NCBI RefSeq assembly: GCF_005503445.1
Contig: NZ_SCOH01000003.1
Span: forward strand, 62,001-126,000
Source of the DNA: Chitinivorax sp. B
GTDB lineage: Bacteria > Pseudomonadota > Gammaproteobacteria > Burkholderiales > SCOH01
Reading direction: 5' to 3'
DNA: 64,000 nt
The translations under genes were made by a program, and so were the position numbers. Positions 43,457 through 52,097 of the stretch are shown in pieces; the stretch's first letter is position 1, and the number at the start of each line of letters is the position of its first letter. The notes below the pieces were generated by a model. It had not been told where the DNA came from and searched no databases. It saw nothing but the letters and a program-made list of their open reading frames with translations.

Positions 43457-45202
43457 ATGACACCGAACATGACGATGGCGCCCCCTGTCGCCTCCGTTTC
43501 CCAACGGCCGACTGTCCTGCGGCGGTGGTTCCCCACCGCTGGCGTGGCGCGTTGGTTGACCATAGCCGCTGTCACACTGGCGGTCATGACACCTTTGACG
43601 TTGATCGTGTATCAAAGCCTCCTGAATGCACCATTCTTCATGCCCAACAGGGCCATCAGTCTGGAGGCCTACCGCTTCGTATTTGACGACTCGGATTTTT
43701 GGTCTGCCCTCAAGAACTCTGCTTTCGTTGCCTTTGGCATGTTGTTCATCGCACTGCCGCTGGGCGGCATCCTCGCCTTCCTGATGGTACGCACCGACCT
43801 GCCCGGCCGCCGCTGGCTCGAACCGTTGTTGCTGACCCCGGTGTTCATCTCGCCGATGGTATTGGGCCTGGGCTATGTCGTGTCAGCCGGGCCGGCCGGA
43901 TTCTATTCCACCTGGTGGCAAAGCGTGTTGGGCCAGGTGCCATGGAACATCTATTCGATGACTAGCATCGTGATCATTGCCGGTTTGACCCACGTGCCAC
44001 ACGTCTACCTGTACTCATCCTCTGCCCTGCGCAATCTTGGATCCGATGTTGAGGAAGCTGCGCGCGTCGCAGGGGCCAGCCCGTTTCGGGTCGCGCGGGA
44101 TGTCAGCCTGCCGATGGTGATGCCATCGTTGCTGTTCTCGGGCGTACTGGTGTTTTTCCTGGGCTTCGAGGTGTTCGGATTGGCGCTGGTGCTGGGCGAT
44201 CCGGAAGGCCATCTGGTCTTGACCACCTATCTTTACAAGCTGACCAATAAACTGGGGATTCCGTCCTATCACCTGATGGCAGTCGTCGCGGTGCTGATCG
44301 TGGCCGTCACCTTTCCGCTGGTGCTATTGCAGCGGTATTTGCTGCGCAGCGCGAGCAAATACATCACCGTCAAAGGTAAAGCCGGCCGCCAGCACGTTCT
44401 GCCGTTGGGCGCCTGGCGCTGGGTGGCGATTGCCATCGTCGCGGCATGGTTGCTGCTGACCGTGTTCGTGCCGCTATCCGGCATCGTGTTGCGGTCTTTC
44501 GTATCGCACTGGGGGGAAGGTGTGTCACTGCTCAGCGCCCTGACGCTGGCCAATTACACCGATCTGTTCGAGCAGGACAATATGGTGCGGACCATCCTCA
44601 ACACCCTGGGGATCGGCGTCTTCGGTGGTGCGTTGGCAGTCGCGTGTTACACCGCCATCGGCTTTGCCAGCCATCGCCGGCATGATTGGGGCGCCCGCTT
44701 GATGGACTATCTGGTGCTGGTCCCCCGTGCGGTACCGGGCTTGCTTGCCGGGCTGGCATTTTTGTGGGTGTTCCTGTTTGTACCCGGGTTGAAGGAATTC
44801 AAGAATTCGATGTTCTGTATCTGGCTGGCGTACATGGTGGTGTGGCTGGCCTATGGCATGCGCCTGATCCAAAGTGCATTGATGCAGGTTGGCCCAGAGC
44901 TGGAAGAAGCGGCCCGCAGCGTGGGCGCCACCCGTGGCCAGACCAGTCGCTACGTGACCATGCCATTGATCCGCTTTGGCTTGCTGGCCAGTTGGCTACT
45001 GATTTTCATGATCTTCGAGCGGGAATATTCAACCGCTGTCTATCTGTTGAGCCCCGGCACCGAGGTGATCGGTGCTGTGATTGTGTCGCTGTGGGCCACC
45101 GGTGCGGTGGATCAAGTTGCGGCCCTGTCTGTCATCAATCTTGCCATGGTCGGCACCGGTTTGGCTGTCGCCCTGCGTTTCGGAGTAAAACTTCATGACT
45201 AA
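43457..45202 (+). CDS. ABC transporter permease, fused double-domain (FbpB/SfuB type)
   Basis: 581-residue inner-membrane protein with two permease halves in one chain. Each half carries an EAA loop: EEAARVAGASPFRVARDVSLPMVMP and EEAARSVGATRGQTSRYVTMPLIRF. About twelve helices. AAGGAG lies 7 bases before the ATG at 43457. The double layout is typical of iron and related importers. It overlaps the ATPase gene by 8 bases. Confidence 0.93.
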   Translation: MTPNMTMAPPVASVSQRPTVLRRWFPTAGVARWLTIAAVTLAVMTPLTLIVYQSLLNAPFFMPNRAISLEAYRFVFDDSDFWSALKNSAFVAFGMLFIALPLGGILAFLMVRTDLPGRRWLEPLLLTPVFISPMVLGLGYVVSAGPAGFYSTWWQSVLGQVPWNIYSMTSIVIIAGLTHVPHVYLYSSSALRNLGSDVEEAARVAGASPFRVARDVSLPMVMPSLLFSGVLVFFLGFEVFGLALVLGDPEGHLVLTTYLYKLTNKLGIPSYHLMAVVAVLIVAVTFPLVLLQRYLLRSASKYITVKGKAGRQHVLPLGAWRWVAIAIVAAWLLLTVFVPLSGIVLRSFVSHWGEGVSLLSALTLANYTDLFEQDNMVRTILNTLGIGVFGGALAVACYTAIGFASHRRHDWGARLMDYLVLVPRAVPGLLAGLAFLWVFLFVPGLKEFKNSMFCIWLAYMVVWLAYGMRLIQSALMQVGPELEEAARSVGATRGQTSRYVTMPLIRFGLLASWLLIFMIFEREYSTAVYLLSPGTEVIGAVIVSLWATGAVDQVAALSVINLAMVGTGLAVALRFGVKLHD

Positions 45203-46259
45203 GCTGACCGTTGACAATCTGTTATTGAACTATGACACCACAGCCATCCTGAAGGGGGTATCGTTCCAGTTGAATGCGGGTGAAGTGGTCTGCCTGCTGG
45301 GCGCCTCTGGTAGCGGCAAAACGACGCTGCTGCGTGCCGTTGCCGGGTTGGAGCAGCCGTGCGGGGGCAGTATCAAGCTGGATGGCAATGTGCTGTATGA
45401 CGCCGCCAGCAACGTCAACCTCGCCGTCGAGCAACGCTCGTTGGGGCTGGTGTTCCAGTCGTATGCATTGTGGCCACATCGCACGGTGAAAGAGAATGTC
45501 GGCTATGGCCTGAAGTTGCGGAAGGTACCGAACAACCAGATCGACAGCCGCGTGACCCAAGCGCTGAACCAGCTTGGATTAGGACATTTGGGTGACCGAT
45601 TCCCGTATCAGTTGTCGGGCGGCCAGCAGCAACGGGTGGCCATCGCCCGGGCGCTGATCTACAACCCACCCGTGATTCTGCTGGACGAACCGTTATCCAA
45701 CCTGGACGCCAAGCTGCGCGAAGAAGCCCGTGCCTGGCTGCGTGAGCTGATTGTCGAATTGGGACTGTCCGCACTGTGCGTCACCCATGATCAGACCGAA
45801 GCCATGGCCATGTCGGACCGCATTCTGCTGTTGAAGAACGGCAAGATCGAACAGGAAGGCACACCCGCCGAGCTGTATGGCTCGCCACGCACCTTGTATA
45901 CCGCTGAATTCATGGGCTCCAACAATCAGATTGATGCCAAGGTGGACAGCATTGCTGGTGAAGATGTGATTGTCAGTGTCGACCAGTGGAAACTGATGGG
46001 CAAAGCGCGCCAATCGTTGCAAACCGGTGCCAACGCCCGTGCTGTGATTCGTCTGGAACGCCTGAAAGTAGCAGACGGCCCTGGGCACAATCGCCTGCTG
46101 GCACGGCTGGTGACTTCCATGTACCTGGGTGATCGCTGGGAATACCTGTTTCATCAGGGTTCACTCCGCTTCCGCGCCTTTGGGCACGAGCCACGCGATG
46201 CGGGTGAGTACTGGGTGGAATTCCCTGCGAACGATACCTGGGTATTCGCACAAGCCTGA
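45195..46259 (+). CDS. ABC transporter ATP-binding protein (FbpC/PotA type)
   Basis: 354-residue ATPase. Walker A GASGSGKTTLL, signature LSGGQQQRVAIARAL, Walker B VILLDEPLSNLD, switch His in CVTHDQTEAMAMSD. A C-terminal TOBE-like domain (YLGDRWEYLFHQGS) suggests substrate or regulatory binding. It starts inside the permease gene (8-base overlap) and completes the importer. Confidence 0.95.
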   Translation: MTKLTVDNLLLNYDTTAILKGVSFQLNAGEVVCLLGASGSGKTTLLRAVAGLEQPCGGSIKLDGNVLYDAASNVNLAVEQRSLGLVFQSYALWPHRTVKENVGYGLKLRKVPNNQIDSRVTQALNQLGLGHLGDRFPYQLSGGQQQRVAIARALIYNPPVILLDEPLSNLDAKLREEARAWLRELIVELGLSALCVTHDQTEAMAMSDRILLLKNGKIEQEGTPAELYGSPRTLYTAEFMGSNNQIDAKVDSIAGEDVIVSVDQWKLMGKARQSLQTGANARAVIRLERLKVADGPGHNRLLARLVTSMYLGDRWEYLFHQGSLRFRAFGHEPRDAGEYWVEFPANDTWVFAQA

Positions 46260-46334
46260 CAGCGATCAAGCCAATTGGCGAAGCGGCTGAGGCAAGGCGA
46301 CATAACCCGGCATCTGGATTTTTGTCGACTACGC

Positions 46335-46610
46335 TTATTCCGGCTTGGCCTGGGGTGCCGATTGCTTCACGACAATACCGGAATCTGCAACCGGTTCATC
46401 TTCTTCCGTTGCCATATCAATGGCGGCCGAGGTCACCTTGGCCGCCCCTTTGACGGTTCCCACAGCCACATCGGTGGCAACACTCGCCGCCGTCACACCA
46501 ACACTCACTGCGGCTGAAGCAACGGTTCCGGTCAGCATCAGCACGGTACAACCAGGCAGCGACCCCATCAGAAAACAAGCCGTCATTATCCATCCTGCAC
46601 CACGTATCAT
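46335..46610 (-). CDS. Small lipoprotein, Ala/Val/Thr-rich
   Basis: 91-residue protein starting at the ATG at 46610, with GGTGG 8 bases before it. Lipobox LMGSLPGCTV marks a lipoprotein. The mature part is a low-complexity amphipathic stretch of Ala, Val, Thr and Ser (VASAAVSVGVTAASVATDVAVG) with an acidic end (ATEEDEPVADSG). Such proteins occur in Neisseriales and Burkholderiales with unknown role. It stands alone on this strand. Confidence 0.75.
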   Translation of the reverse strand: MIRGAGWIMTACFLMGSLPGCTVLMLTGTVASAAVSVGVTAASVATDVAVGTVKGAAKVTSAAIDMATEEDEPVADSGIVVKQSAPQAKPE

Positions 46611-46701
46611 CTTTCTATCCACCTTTTTCAACCTCAATCCGCCGGGATTCGCCCCTGCACACTGATACAATTCCGTTCATCCGCCAATAGGAACGACTAC
46701 C

Positions 46702-47079
46702 ATGAGCAATGCATTTGACAACGGCCAGGCCAAGCGACGCCAAGTCATGGGCGACACCTTTGTGGACAAGGCTTTCGCCAACGCCGATGAGTTTACCCTG
46801 CCTTGGCAGCAATTTGTCACCGAACACGCCTGGGGTAGCGTGTGGTGTCGTGACGGGCTGGACATGAAAACGCGCAGTTTCATCACCTTGGCCATGCTAT
46901 TGGCCCTTGGCCGTACCCAGGAGCTGAAAGGGCATGTCCGCGGTGCACTCAACAATGGCGCCACGATTGACGAAATCCGCGAAGTGTTGATGCATGGCGC
47001 CGTGTATTGTGGTGTGCCCTTGGCAATGGATGCGATTCGAGCAGCACAGGAAGTGCTGTCTGAATTGCCCCCTTGTTGA
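46702..47079 (+). CDS. Carboxymuconolactone decarboxylase family protein
   Basis: 125-residue all-helical protein like PcaC (4-carboxymuconolactone decarboxylase), with the segment WGSVWCRDGLDMKTRSFITLAMLLALGRTQELKGHVRGALNNGATIDEIREVLMHGAVYCGVPLAMDA. No other beta-ketoadipate genes are near, so it may act on a related lactone or as a peroxide-linked family member. It lacks the CxxC of AhpD. Confidence 0.88.
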   Translation: MSNAFDNGQAKRRQVMGDTFVDKAFANADEFTLPWQQFVTEHAWGSVWCRDGLDMKTRSFITLAMLLALGRTQELKGHVRGALNNGATIDEIREVLMHGAVYCGVPLAMDAIRAAQEVLSELPPC

Positions 47080-47200
47080 TCGATTGACACGAACAATTCA
47101 TCGCCAGATATAAACCAATCCACACATCCTGCCTTGTGGCATACCCGCTTTTCCAGCAAAATTGCGCCCTGCCTAGAAACCTACTCATTCACGGATTGCA

Positions 47201-48112
47201 ATGAAGCTGCTCGCACTGAAAATCGATGTTGACACCTACCACGGTACGCTGATCGGCGTCCCAGCCTTGGTGAAGGTGTTGCAATGCTTTGGTGCGAATG
47301 CCACTTTCCTCTTCAGCCTGGGACCCGATCATACTGGTCGAGCCATCAAACGTGTGTTTCGGCCTGGTTTCATGAAGAAGGTTTCGCGGACATCGGTAGT
47401 GGAGCACTACGGCATCAAGACCTTGCTGTACGGTACGTTGCTGCCTGGACCCGACATTGGCAAGAACGCCGGTCCGATCATGCGCCACGTGCGGGATGCC
47501 GGTTTCGAAGTCGGTATCCACACTTATGATCACATTACGTGGCAGGACTATGTAGCCGGCAAGGATGCCACCTGGACGCAACGGCAGATGAGGCTGGCGT
47601 GCGACAGTTTCGAAAAAGTGTTTGGCGAACCCGCCCGCACCCATGGTGCCGCCGGCTGGCAAATGAATCGTAATGCCTATCGATTTGAACAAGCACAGCA
47701 CTATCCTTATTGCTCCGATACCCGCGGCACCCACCCATTCATTCCGGTCTACGAGGGCGAAATCATCGCCTGCCCACAAGTGCCAACCACATTGCCAACA
47801 CTGGATGAATTGATCGGTGTAGGCGACCTGACGCCCGACAATGTCGCCCAACACCTGTTGAAGTTGACAGAGCAAGAGCCCGCCACCGGTCACGTATATA
47901 CGTTGCATGCCGAGCTGGAAGGCCGCAAACTGCTCCCGGTCTTTGAAACCCTGTTGACTGGCTGGCAAGCACAGGGCTACCAATTGGTGTCCACCCTGCA
48001 GCTGTTTGAATCATTGGACCTGTCGGCTCTGCCCTATCACAAAGTGATCATGGGGGAAATCGAAGGGCGGTCTGGCACACTGGCACTCCAAGGTCCTGAG
48101 TTTCTTGCGTAA
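47201..48112 (+). CDS. arnD: 4-deoxy-4-formamido-L-arabinose-phosphoundecaprenol deformylase
   Basis: 303-residue polysaccharide deacetylase-type hydrolase. Catalytic features are the first-motif LKIDVDT (Asp-Asp-type), FGANATFLFS, EVGIHTYDHITWQDY (metal-binding His pair) and ARTHGAAGWQMNRNAY, all typical of ArnD, which removes the formyl group during 4-amino-arabinose modification of lipid A. No arnA, B, C or T gene is nearby, so the rest must be elsewhere, or this enzyme works on a related sugar. Confidence 0.9.
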   Translation: MKLLALKIDVDTYHGTLIGVPALVKVLQCFGANATFLFSLGPDHTGRAIKRVFRPGFMKKVSRTSVVEHYGIKTLLYGTLLPGPDIGKNAGPIMRHVRDAGFEVGIHTYDHITWQDYVAGKDATWTQRQMRLACDSFEKVFGEPARTHGAAGWQMNRNAYRFEQAQHYPYCSDTRGTHPFIPVYEGEIIACPQVPTTLPTLDELIGVGDLTPDNVAQHLLKLTEQEPATGHVYTLHAELEGRKLLPVFETLLTGWQAQGYQLVSTLQLFESLDLSALPYHKVIMGEIEGRSGTLALQGPEFLA

Positions 48113-48127
48113 TTAAATAACCACGCC

Positions 48128-48150
48128 AAGCGGCCCTGCCATGGCCGCTT
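48128..48150 (+). terminator. Hairpin after arnD, weak terminator
   Basis: AAGCGGCC-ctgccat-GGCCGCTT is a perfect 8-bp stem followed only by TAG, so a rho-independent stop would be weak. The rest of the 257-base gap up to the next gene shows no gene. Confidence 0.5.
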
Positions 48151-48369
48151 TAGCCTGCGCCACTCGGGTACGAGATCACACTTGCCATCCAGACGTGTTT
48201 GCACAACAATGCAATCATGCTCGTCCCAGGACGGGCATTGGCCGACTTCCGGACATGTACGTTCGCCATTCCAGCTCTAAGTCTGCCATGCCGCTGAATC
48301 ACAGCGGCAACATGCATCATGGTGGCTTTAGACATGGAATTTCAACCCTGTCGATCAAGGCTGATCTTA

Positions 48370-48825
48370 ATGCTCAATCAAACTGTTCCTGATTTCTCTC
48401 TTCCTGCAACGGGCAACACCACATTCGAACTCGCTGCGGTACGCGGCAAACATCTGGTCATCTATTTCTACCCAAAAGACAACACCCCGGGCTGCACCAC
48501 GGAAGGCAGCGATTTTCGTGATCGTTATGCGGACTTCCAGGCGGCAGACTGTGAAGTTGTCGGTCTATCACGCGATGGCATCAAATCGCATGAAAACTTC
48601 AAACAGAAGATGAGCTTTCCGTTTGAACTGCTGTCCGACCCGGACGAAACCGTGTGTGAGCTGTTTGGTGTCATGAAAATGAAAAACATGTATGGCAAAC
48701 AGGTGCGTGGCATTGAGCGTAGCACCTTTGTCATCGACAAGGATGGCGTGCTCCGACGGGAGTGGCGAGGCGTCAAGGTGCCGGGCCATGTCGACGAAGT
48801 ACTGAGTTTCGTCAAAACGTTGTAG
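48370..48825 (+). CDS. Bcp-type thiol peroxidase (bacterioferritin comigratory protein family)
   Basis: 151-residue peroxiredoxin. Peroxidatic Cys C42 in YPKDNTPGCTTEGSDFRD. The residue five positions on, where two-Cys Bcp proteins have the resolving Cys, is Ser47, so this is a 1-Cys or other-Cys variant. The frame opens at 48319 but the ATG at 48370 gives the family start LNQTVPDFSLPATG. It stands between arnD and phoH with its own terminator. Confidence 0.9.
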   Translation: MLNQTVPDFSLPATGNTTFELAAVRGKHLVIYFYPKDNTPGCTTEGSDFRDRYADFQAADCEVVGLSRDGIKSHENFKQKMSFPFELLSDPDETVCELFGVMKMKNMYGKQVRGIERSTFVIDKDGVLRREWRGVKVPGHVDEVLSFVKTL

Positions 48826-48831
48826 TACAAG

Positions 48832-48853
48832 GCGGCCACTGGCCGCTTTTTTT
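48832..48853 (+). terminator. Terminator of the Bcp gene
   Basis: GCGGCC-act-GGCCGC followed by TTTTTTT, seven bases after the stop codon. Confidence 0.92.
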
Positions 48854-48973
48854 ACAGCTTGATCGGACCTGATCGTTAAACGGAGGTAAACAGGCAAGCC
48901 CGCAGCTACAGATCAGATGGACCATTCCAGGCAGGCGACTGCCTTGTTCGAGCCAACATGGAGCGTACCAACA

Positions 48974-50395
48974 ATGTCCGCAGCCAAGAAATCCAAGGGT
49001 AAAACCCAACAGACCAAACTGTTCGTGCTCGACACCAATGTGCTGATGCACGACCCAACCAGCTTGTTCCGTTTCGAAGAGCACGATATCTATCTACCCA
49101 TGATGACGCTGGAGGAGCTCGACAACAATAAGAAAGGTATGTCAGAAGTAGCACGTAACGCACGGCAGGCCAGCCGGTTTCTGGATGAACTGGTGAGTGG
49201 CTGGCACGATGCTGGTATCGAGGATGGCATCCCGCTGTCCAGCCGTGACGAACATGCCGCCACAGGTCATTTGTTCCTGCAGACCCAGGCCATTAATACC
49301 GAACTGCCGTTACGCCTACCTGTCGGCAAGGCAGACAACCAGATTCTGGGCGTGGTGATGTATCTGCAGCAGGTATTCCCCAAACGGGAAGTCATCCTGG
49401 TGTCGAAAGACATCAACATGCGCATCAAAGCCCGCGCATTGGGCTTTGCGGCGGAGGACTACTTCAACGACAAGGTGCTGGAAGACACCGATCTACTGTA
49501 CACCGGTGTGATGGAATTGCCTGCCGACTTCTGGGATAAACATGGCAAAGGCATGGAAAGCTGGCAGGAAAACGGCCGCGCCTACTATCGCGTCAACGGC
49601 CCTTTGTGCAATGCCATGCTGGTGAACCAATTTGTGTATCAAGAAGGCGGAGACAAGCCATTCTTCGCCATCGTCAAACAGCAGACTGCCAAGCAGGCTG
49701 TGCTGGAAGTGCTGAAGGACTACAGCCATCAGAAAAACAATGTATGGGGCATCACCGCCCGCAACCGCGAACAGAACTTTGCATTAAACCTGTTATTGAA
49801 CCCGGACATTGACTTCATCACCTTACTGGGTCAGGCCGGTACAGGCAAAACGCTGCTGACGCTGGCCGCAAGCCTCGCCCAAACCCTCGAACACAAAGTC
49901 TTCAGCGAGATCATCATGACCCGTGTCACGGTACCCGTCGGTGAAGACATCGGCTTCCTGCCGGGTACGGAAGAAGAAAAAATGGCACCGTGGATGGGGG
50001 CGCTGGAAGACAATCTGGACGTACTGAACCAGAATGATCAGGAAGCGGGTGAATGGGGCCGTGCCGCCACACGTGATCTGATTCGCAGTCGCATCAAGGT
50101 CAAGTCACTGAACTTCATGCGCGGACGTACCTTCATCAACAAATTCCTGATCATCGATGAAGCGCAGAACCTGACTCCAAAGCAGATGAAGACGCTGATC
50201 ACCCGTGCCGGCCCCGGTACCAAGGTGGTTTGTCTGGGCAACATCGCACAGATCGATACGCCATATCTGACCGAAGGCAGTTCGGGTCTGACTTATGTAG
50301 TCGATCGTTTCAAAGGCTGGGGCCACAGTGGCCACATCACCTTGCAACGTGGTGAACGCTCGCGGCTTGCGGATTACGCTGCGGAAGTCCTATAA
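48974..50395 (+). CDS. PIN domain plus PhoH-type ATPase (RNA-linked)
   Basis: 473-residue protein. Residues about 15-160 form a PIN nuclease-like domain (VLDTNVLMHDPTSLF, LEELDNNKKG, SKDINMRIKARALG). From about 230 the PhoH ATPase follows with Walker A GQAGTGKTLLTLA and Walker B FLIIDEAQNLTP. This is the YlaK/PhoH2 branch, seen as an RNA helicase-nuclease. The ATG at 48974 fits GGAG 9 bases upstream; the upstream frame up to 48917 has no family likeness. It is not a toxin-antitoxin pair here, as no partner gene is visible. Confidence 0.92.
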   Translation: MSAAKKSKGKTQQTKLFVLDTNVLMHDPTSLFRFEEHDIYLPMMTLEELDNNKKGMSEVARNARQASRFLDELVSGWHDAGIEDGIPLSSRDEHAATGHLFLQTQAINTELPLRLPVGKADNQILGVVMYLQQVFPKREVILVSKDINMRIKARALGFAAEDYFNDKVLEDTDLLYTGVMELPADFWDKHGKGMESWQENGRAYYRVNGPLCNAMLVNQFVYQEGGDKPFFAIVKQQTAKQAVLEVLKDYSHQKNNVWGITARNREQNFALNLLLNPDIDFITLLGQAGTGKTLLTLAASLAQTLEHKVFSEIIMTRVTVPVGEDIGFLPGTEEEKMAPWMGALEDNLDVLNQNDQEAGEWGRAATRDLIRSRIKVKSLNFMRGRTFINKFLIIDEAQNLTPKQMKTLITRAGPGTKVVCLGNIAQIDTPYLTEGSSGLTYVVDRFKGWGHSGHITLQRGERSRLADYAAEVL

Positions 50396-50609
50396 CGGTG
50401 TAGAAGCGGCCCGTAAGGCGCTGTTGATCTTGCTTCATCGCCCGCGCCGAAATGAACCCAAGAGTCGGCGCGGCGCGCTGGTTTATGCCCACCGGCTACA
50501 AACCTGATCGCAGACCGGCTGCGGAGCATGGAACAGCGTCATCAGTACCTTTCACAGGCCCATACCTGACAATAATCATTCGCAGACGATCTCGTCAATT
50601 CGAGGGGAT
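50396..50609. other. Gap of 214 bases, no gene seen
   Basis: I find no convincing reading frame, hairpin terminator or repeat between phoH and parA. GAGGGG lies before the parA start at 50610. Confidence 0.5.
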
Positions 50610-51386
50610 ATGACCATTCTGGCCATTTTCAACCAGAAAGGCGGCGTTGGAAAAACCACCACTGCCCTGAATCTTGCCGCCGCCATGGCCCACAACGGCA
50701 TGGAACCCTTGCTGATTGATCTGGACCCCCAAGCCCACCTGACTGCCATCTGCGGCGTAACCGTGCCCTCAGAAGAAAGTATCTACTCCTTTTACAAGGA
50801 CAACCGGCCATTAACCGAACTGGTCAAGCCACTGCCCAATGGAATCAACCTGATACCGTCTCATGTCGAGCTGTCAAAAGTGGATACGCTCTACCGCAAG
50901 ACCGGTGGCGTAATCATGCGTTTACGACATGCACTTTACGATGAAATGCTGGCCGGGGCTGGGGTACCCATCCTGGTGGATTGCTGCCCATTTCTGGGCA
51001 TTTTATCGATCAATGCCATTGCCGCTGCAGATGGCATGATTATCCCAATTGCGGCCGAGTACCTGGCCATGAAAGGGGCAACACAACTGGAAAACACACT
51101 GGAAGCCATGTCCAGGTTGGCAGACAAGCGCATTCCACGGCGCTTTGTCGTCACACGCTTTGTGCCCAATCGGCGTCTATCGGCCCACATCATTGCCGAA
51201 ATGCAGGAACGCTATGGCGTTGAACTATGCAAGACGCGCATCCACGAGAATTCGGCCATCACCGAATCAGCTGGTTACAATCAGGACATCTTTTCGTTCT
51301 CGCCCAAAAGCAAAGGGGCCAAGGATTATGGCTTTCTTCTGGATGAATTGGTCGAATGCGGTTTCATCCAGTCGGTCAAACGCTGA
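50610..51386 (+). CDS. ParA family ATPase, orphan
   Basis: 258-residue P-loop ATPase with the deviant Walker A KGGVGKTTT at 10-18 (two lysines), DLDPQAHL and VDCCPFLGILSINAI. ParA members place DNA or protein cargoes. No parB gene or parS-like repeat is adjacent, and the neighbours are unrelated, so it is an orphan that may position another cargo. The tail (SPKSKGAKDYGFLLDELVECGF) is shared with chromosomal ParA-like proteins of unknown cargo. Confidence 0.9.
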   Translation: MTILAIFNQKGGVGKTTTALNLAAAMAHNGMEPLLIDLDPQAHLTAICGVTVPSEESIYSFYKDNRPLTELVKPLPNGINLIPSHVELSKVDTLYRKTGGVIMRLRHALYDEMLAGAGVPILVDCCPFLGILSINAIAAADGMIIPIAAEYLAMKGATQLENTLEAMSRLADKRIPRRFVVTRFVPNRRLSAHIIAEMQERYGVELCKTRIHENSAITESAGYNQDIFSFSPKSKGAKDYGFLLDELVECGFIQSVKR

Positions 51387-51418
51387 CGTAGCTCATGACG
51401 GTGGTTACCTCCGCCTCC

Positions 51419-52000
51419 TCAACTGGCTGTTGCCCCCATATCCCGCATGCGCTGTAACCAGCTTGCCTGCTTGGGTTCACTCAGCGTGTCCACCATCCCG
51501 ATCAATGTATCCGCCACCGGATGCACTCCCACAAACGCCAAGATATTGCGTTTGAGATTCTTGATACTATGCGCGCCGTAATACCATCGATAAAACAGCG
51601 CGGGCATACCCATGGTCACCACCACACGCGCCCGCTTACCCGCCAATGGACGATGAGTATGGCTACCCGGCAGCATCAGGGTAGTACCAGGGCGCAATAT
51701 TTGCTCCAGAAAACCTTTCAGCAAGGCTGGCATATCCCCCAGCCATAGTGGGAAGAACAGCACCAGCAGGTCACTGCGCAGCAACAATTGCTGTGCGTGC
51801 AGCAAGCTCTCCGGGGTTTCACCATGATCCCAGTCAGCCTTGGTACGCAGCAGCGGAAAATCCAGTCGCGCCACATCAATCACCTCCACCTGATGCCCAG
51901 CCAGCAGTGCACCTTCGCGATACGCTGCCGCCAGCGCATGGCAAAAGTGAGTACCGGATGGGTCCGGGTGTCCCTGAATGATGATGATATTGAACGGCAT
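51419..52000 (-). CDS. NAD(P)H quinone reductase-like flavodoxin-fold protein
   Basis: 193-residue protein of the NQO1/KefF/MdaB family (Flavodoxin_2). IIQGHPDPSGTHFCHALAAAYREGA begins the FMN site, and LLVLFFPLWLGDMPALLKGFLEQIL and GMPALFYRWYYGAHSIKNLKRNILAFVG complete the pattern. The ATG at 52000 is used because the earlier frame has no family likeness. It may carry out two-electron quinone reduction. Alone and convergent to parA. Confidence 0.88.
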   Translation of the reverse strand: MPFNIIIIQGHPDPSGTHFCHALAAAYREGALLAGHQVEVIDVARLDFPLLRTKADWDHGETPESLLHAQQLLLRSDLLVLFFPLWLGDMPALLKGFLEQILRPGTTLMLPGSHTHRPLAGKRARVVVTMGMPALFYRWYYGAHSIKNLKRNILAFVGVHPVADTLIGMVDTLSEPKQASWLQRMRDMGATAS

Positions 52001-52097
52001 GGATAGATAGTATGAGCTGGCGAATCGACCAGGCTTGGCATTAACTTGACTATAACAAACCACGCCGTGTCCGACAGACAAAGCATGCCGACCGGTA

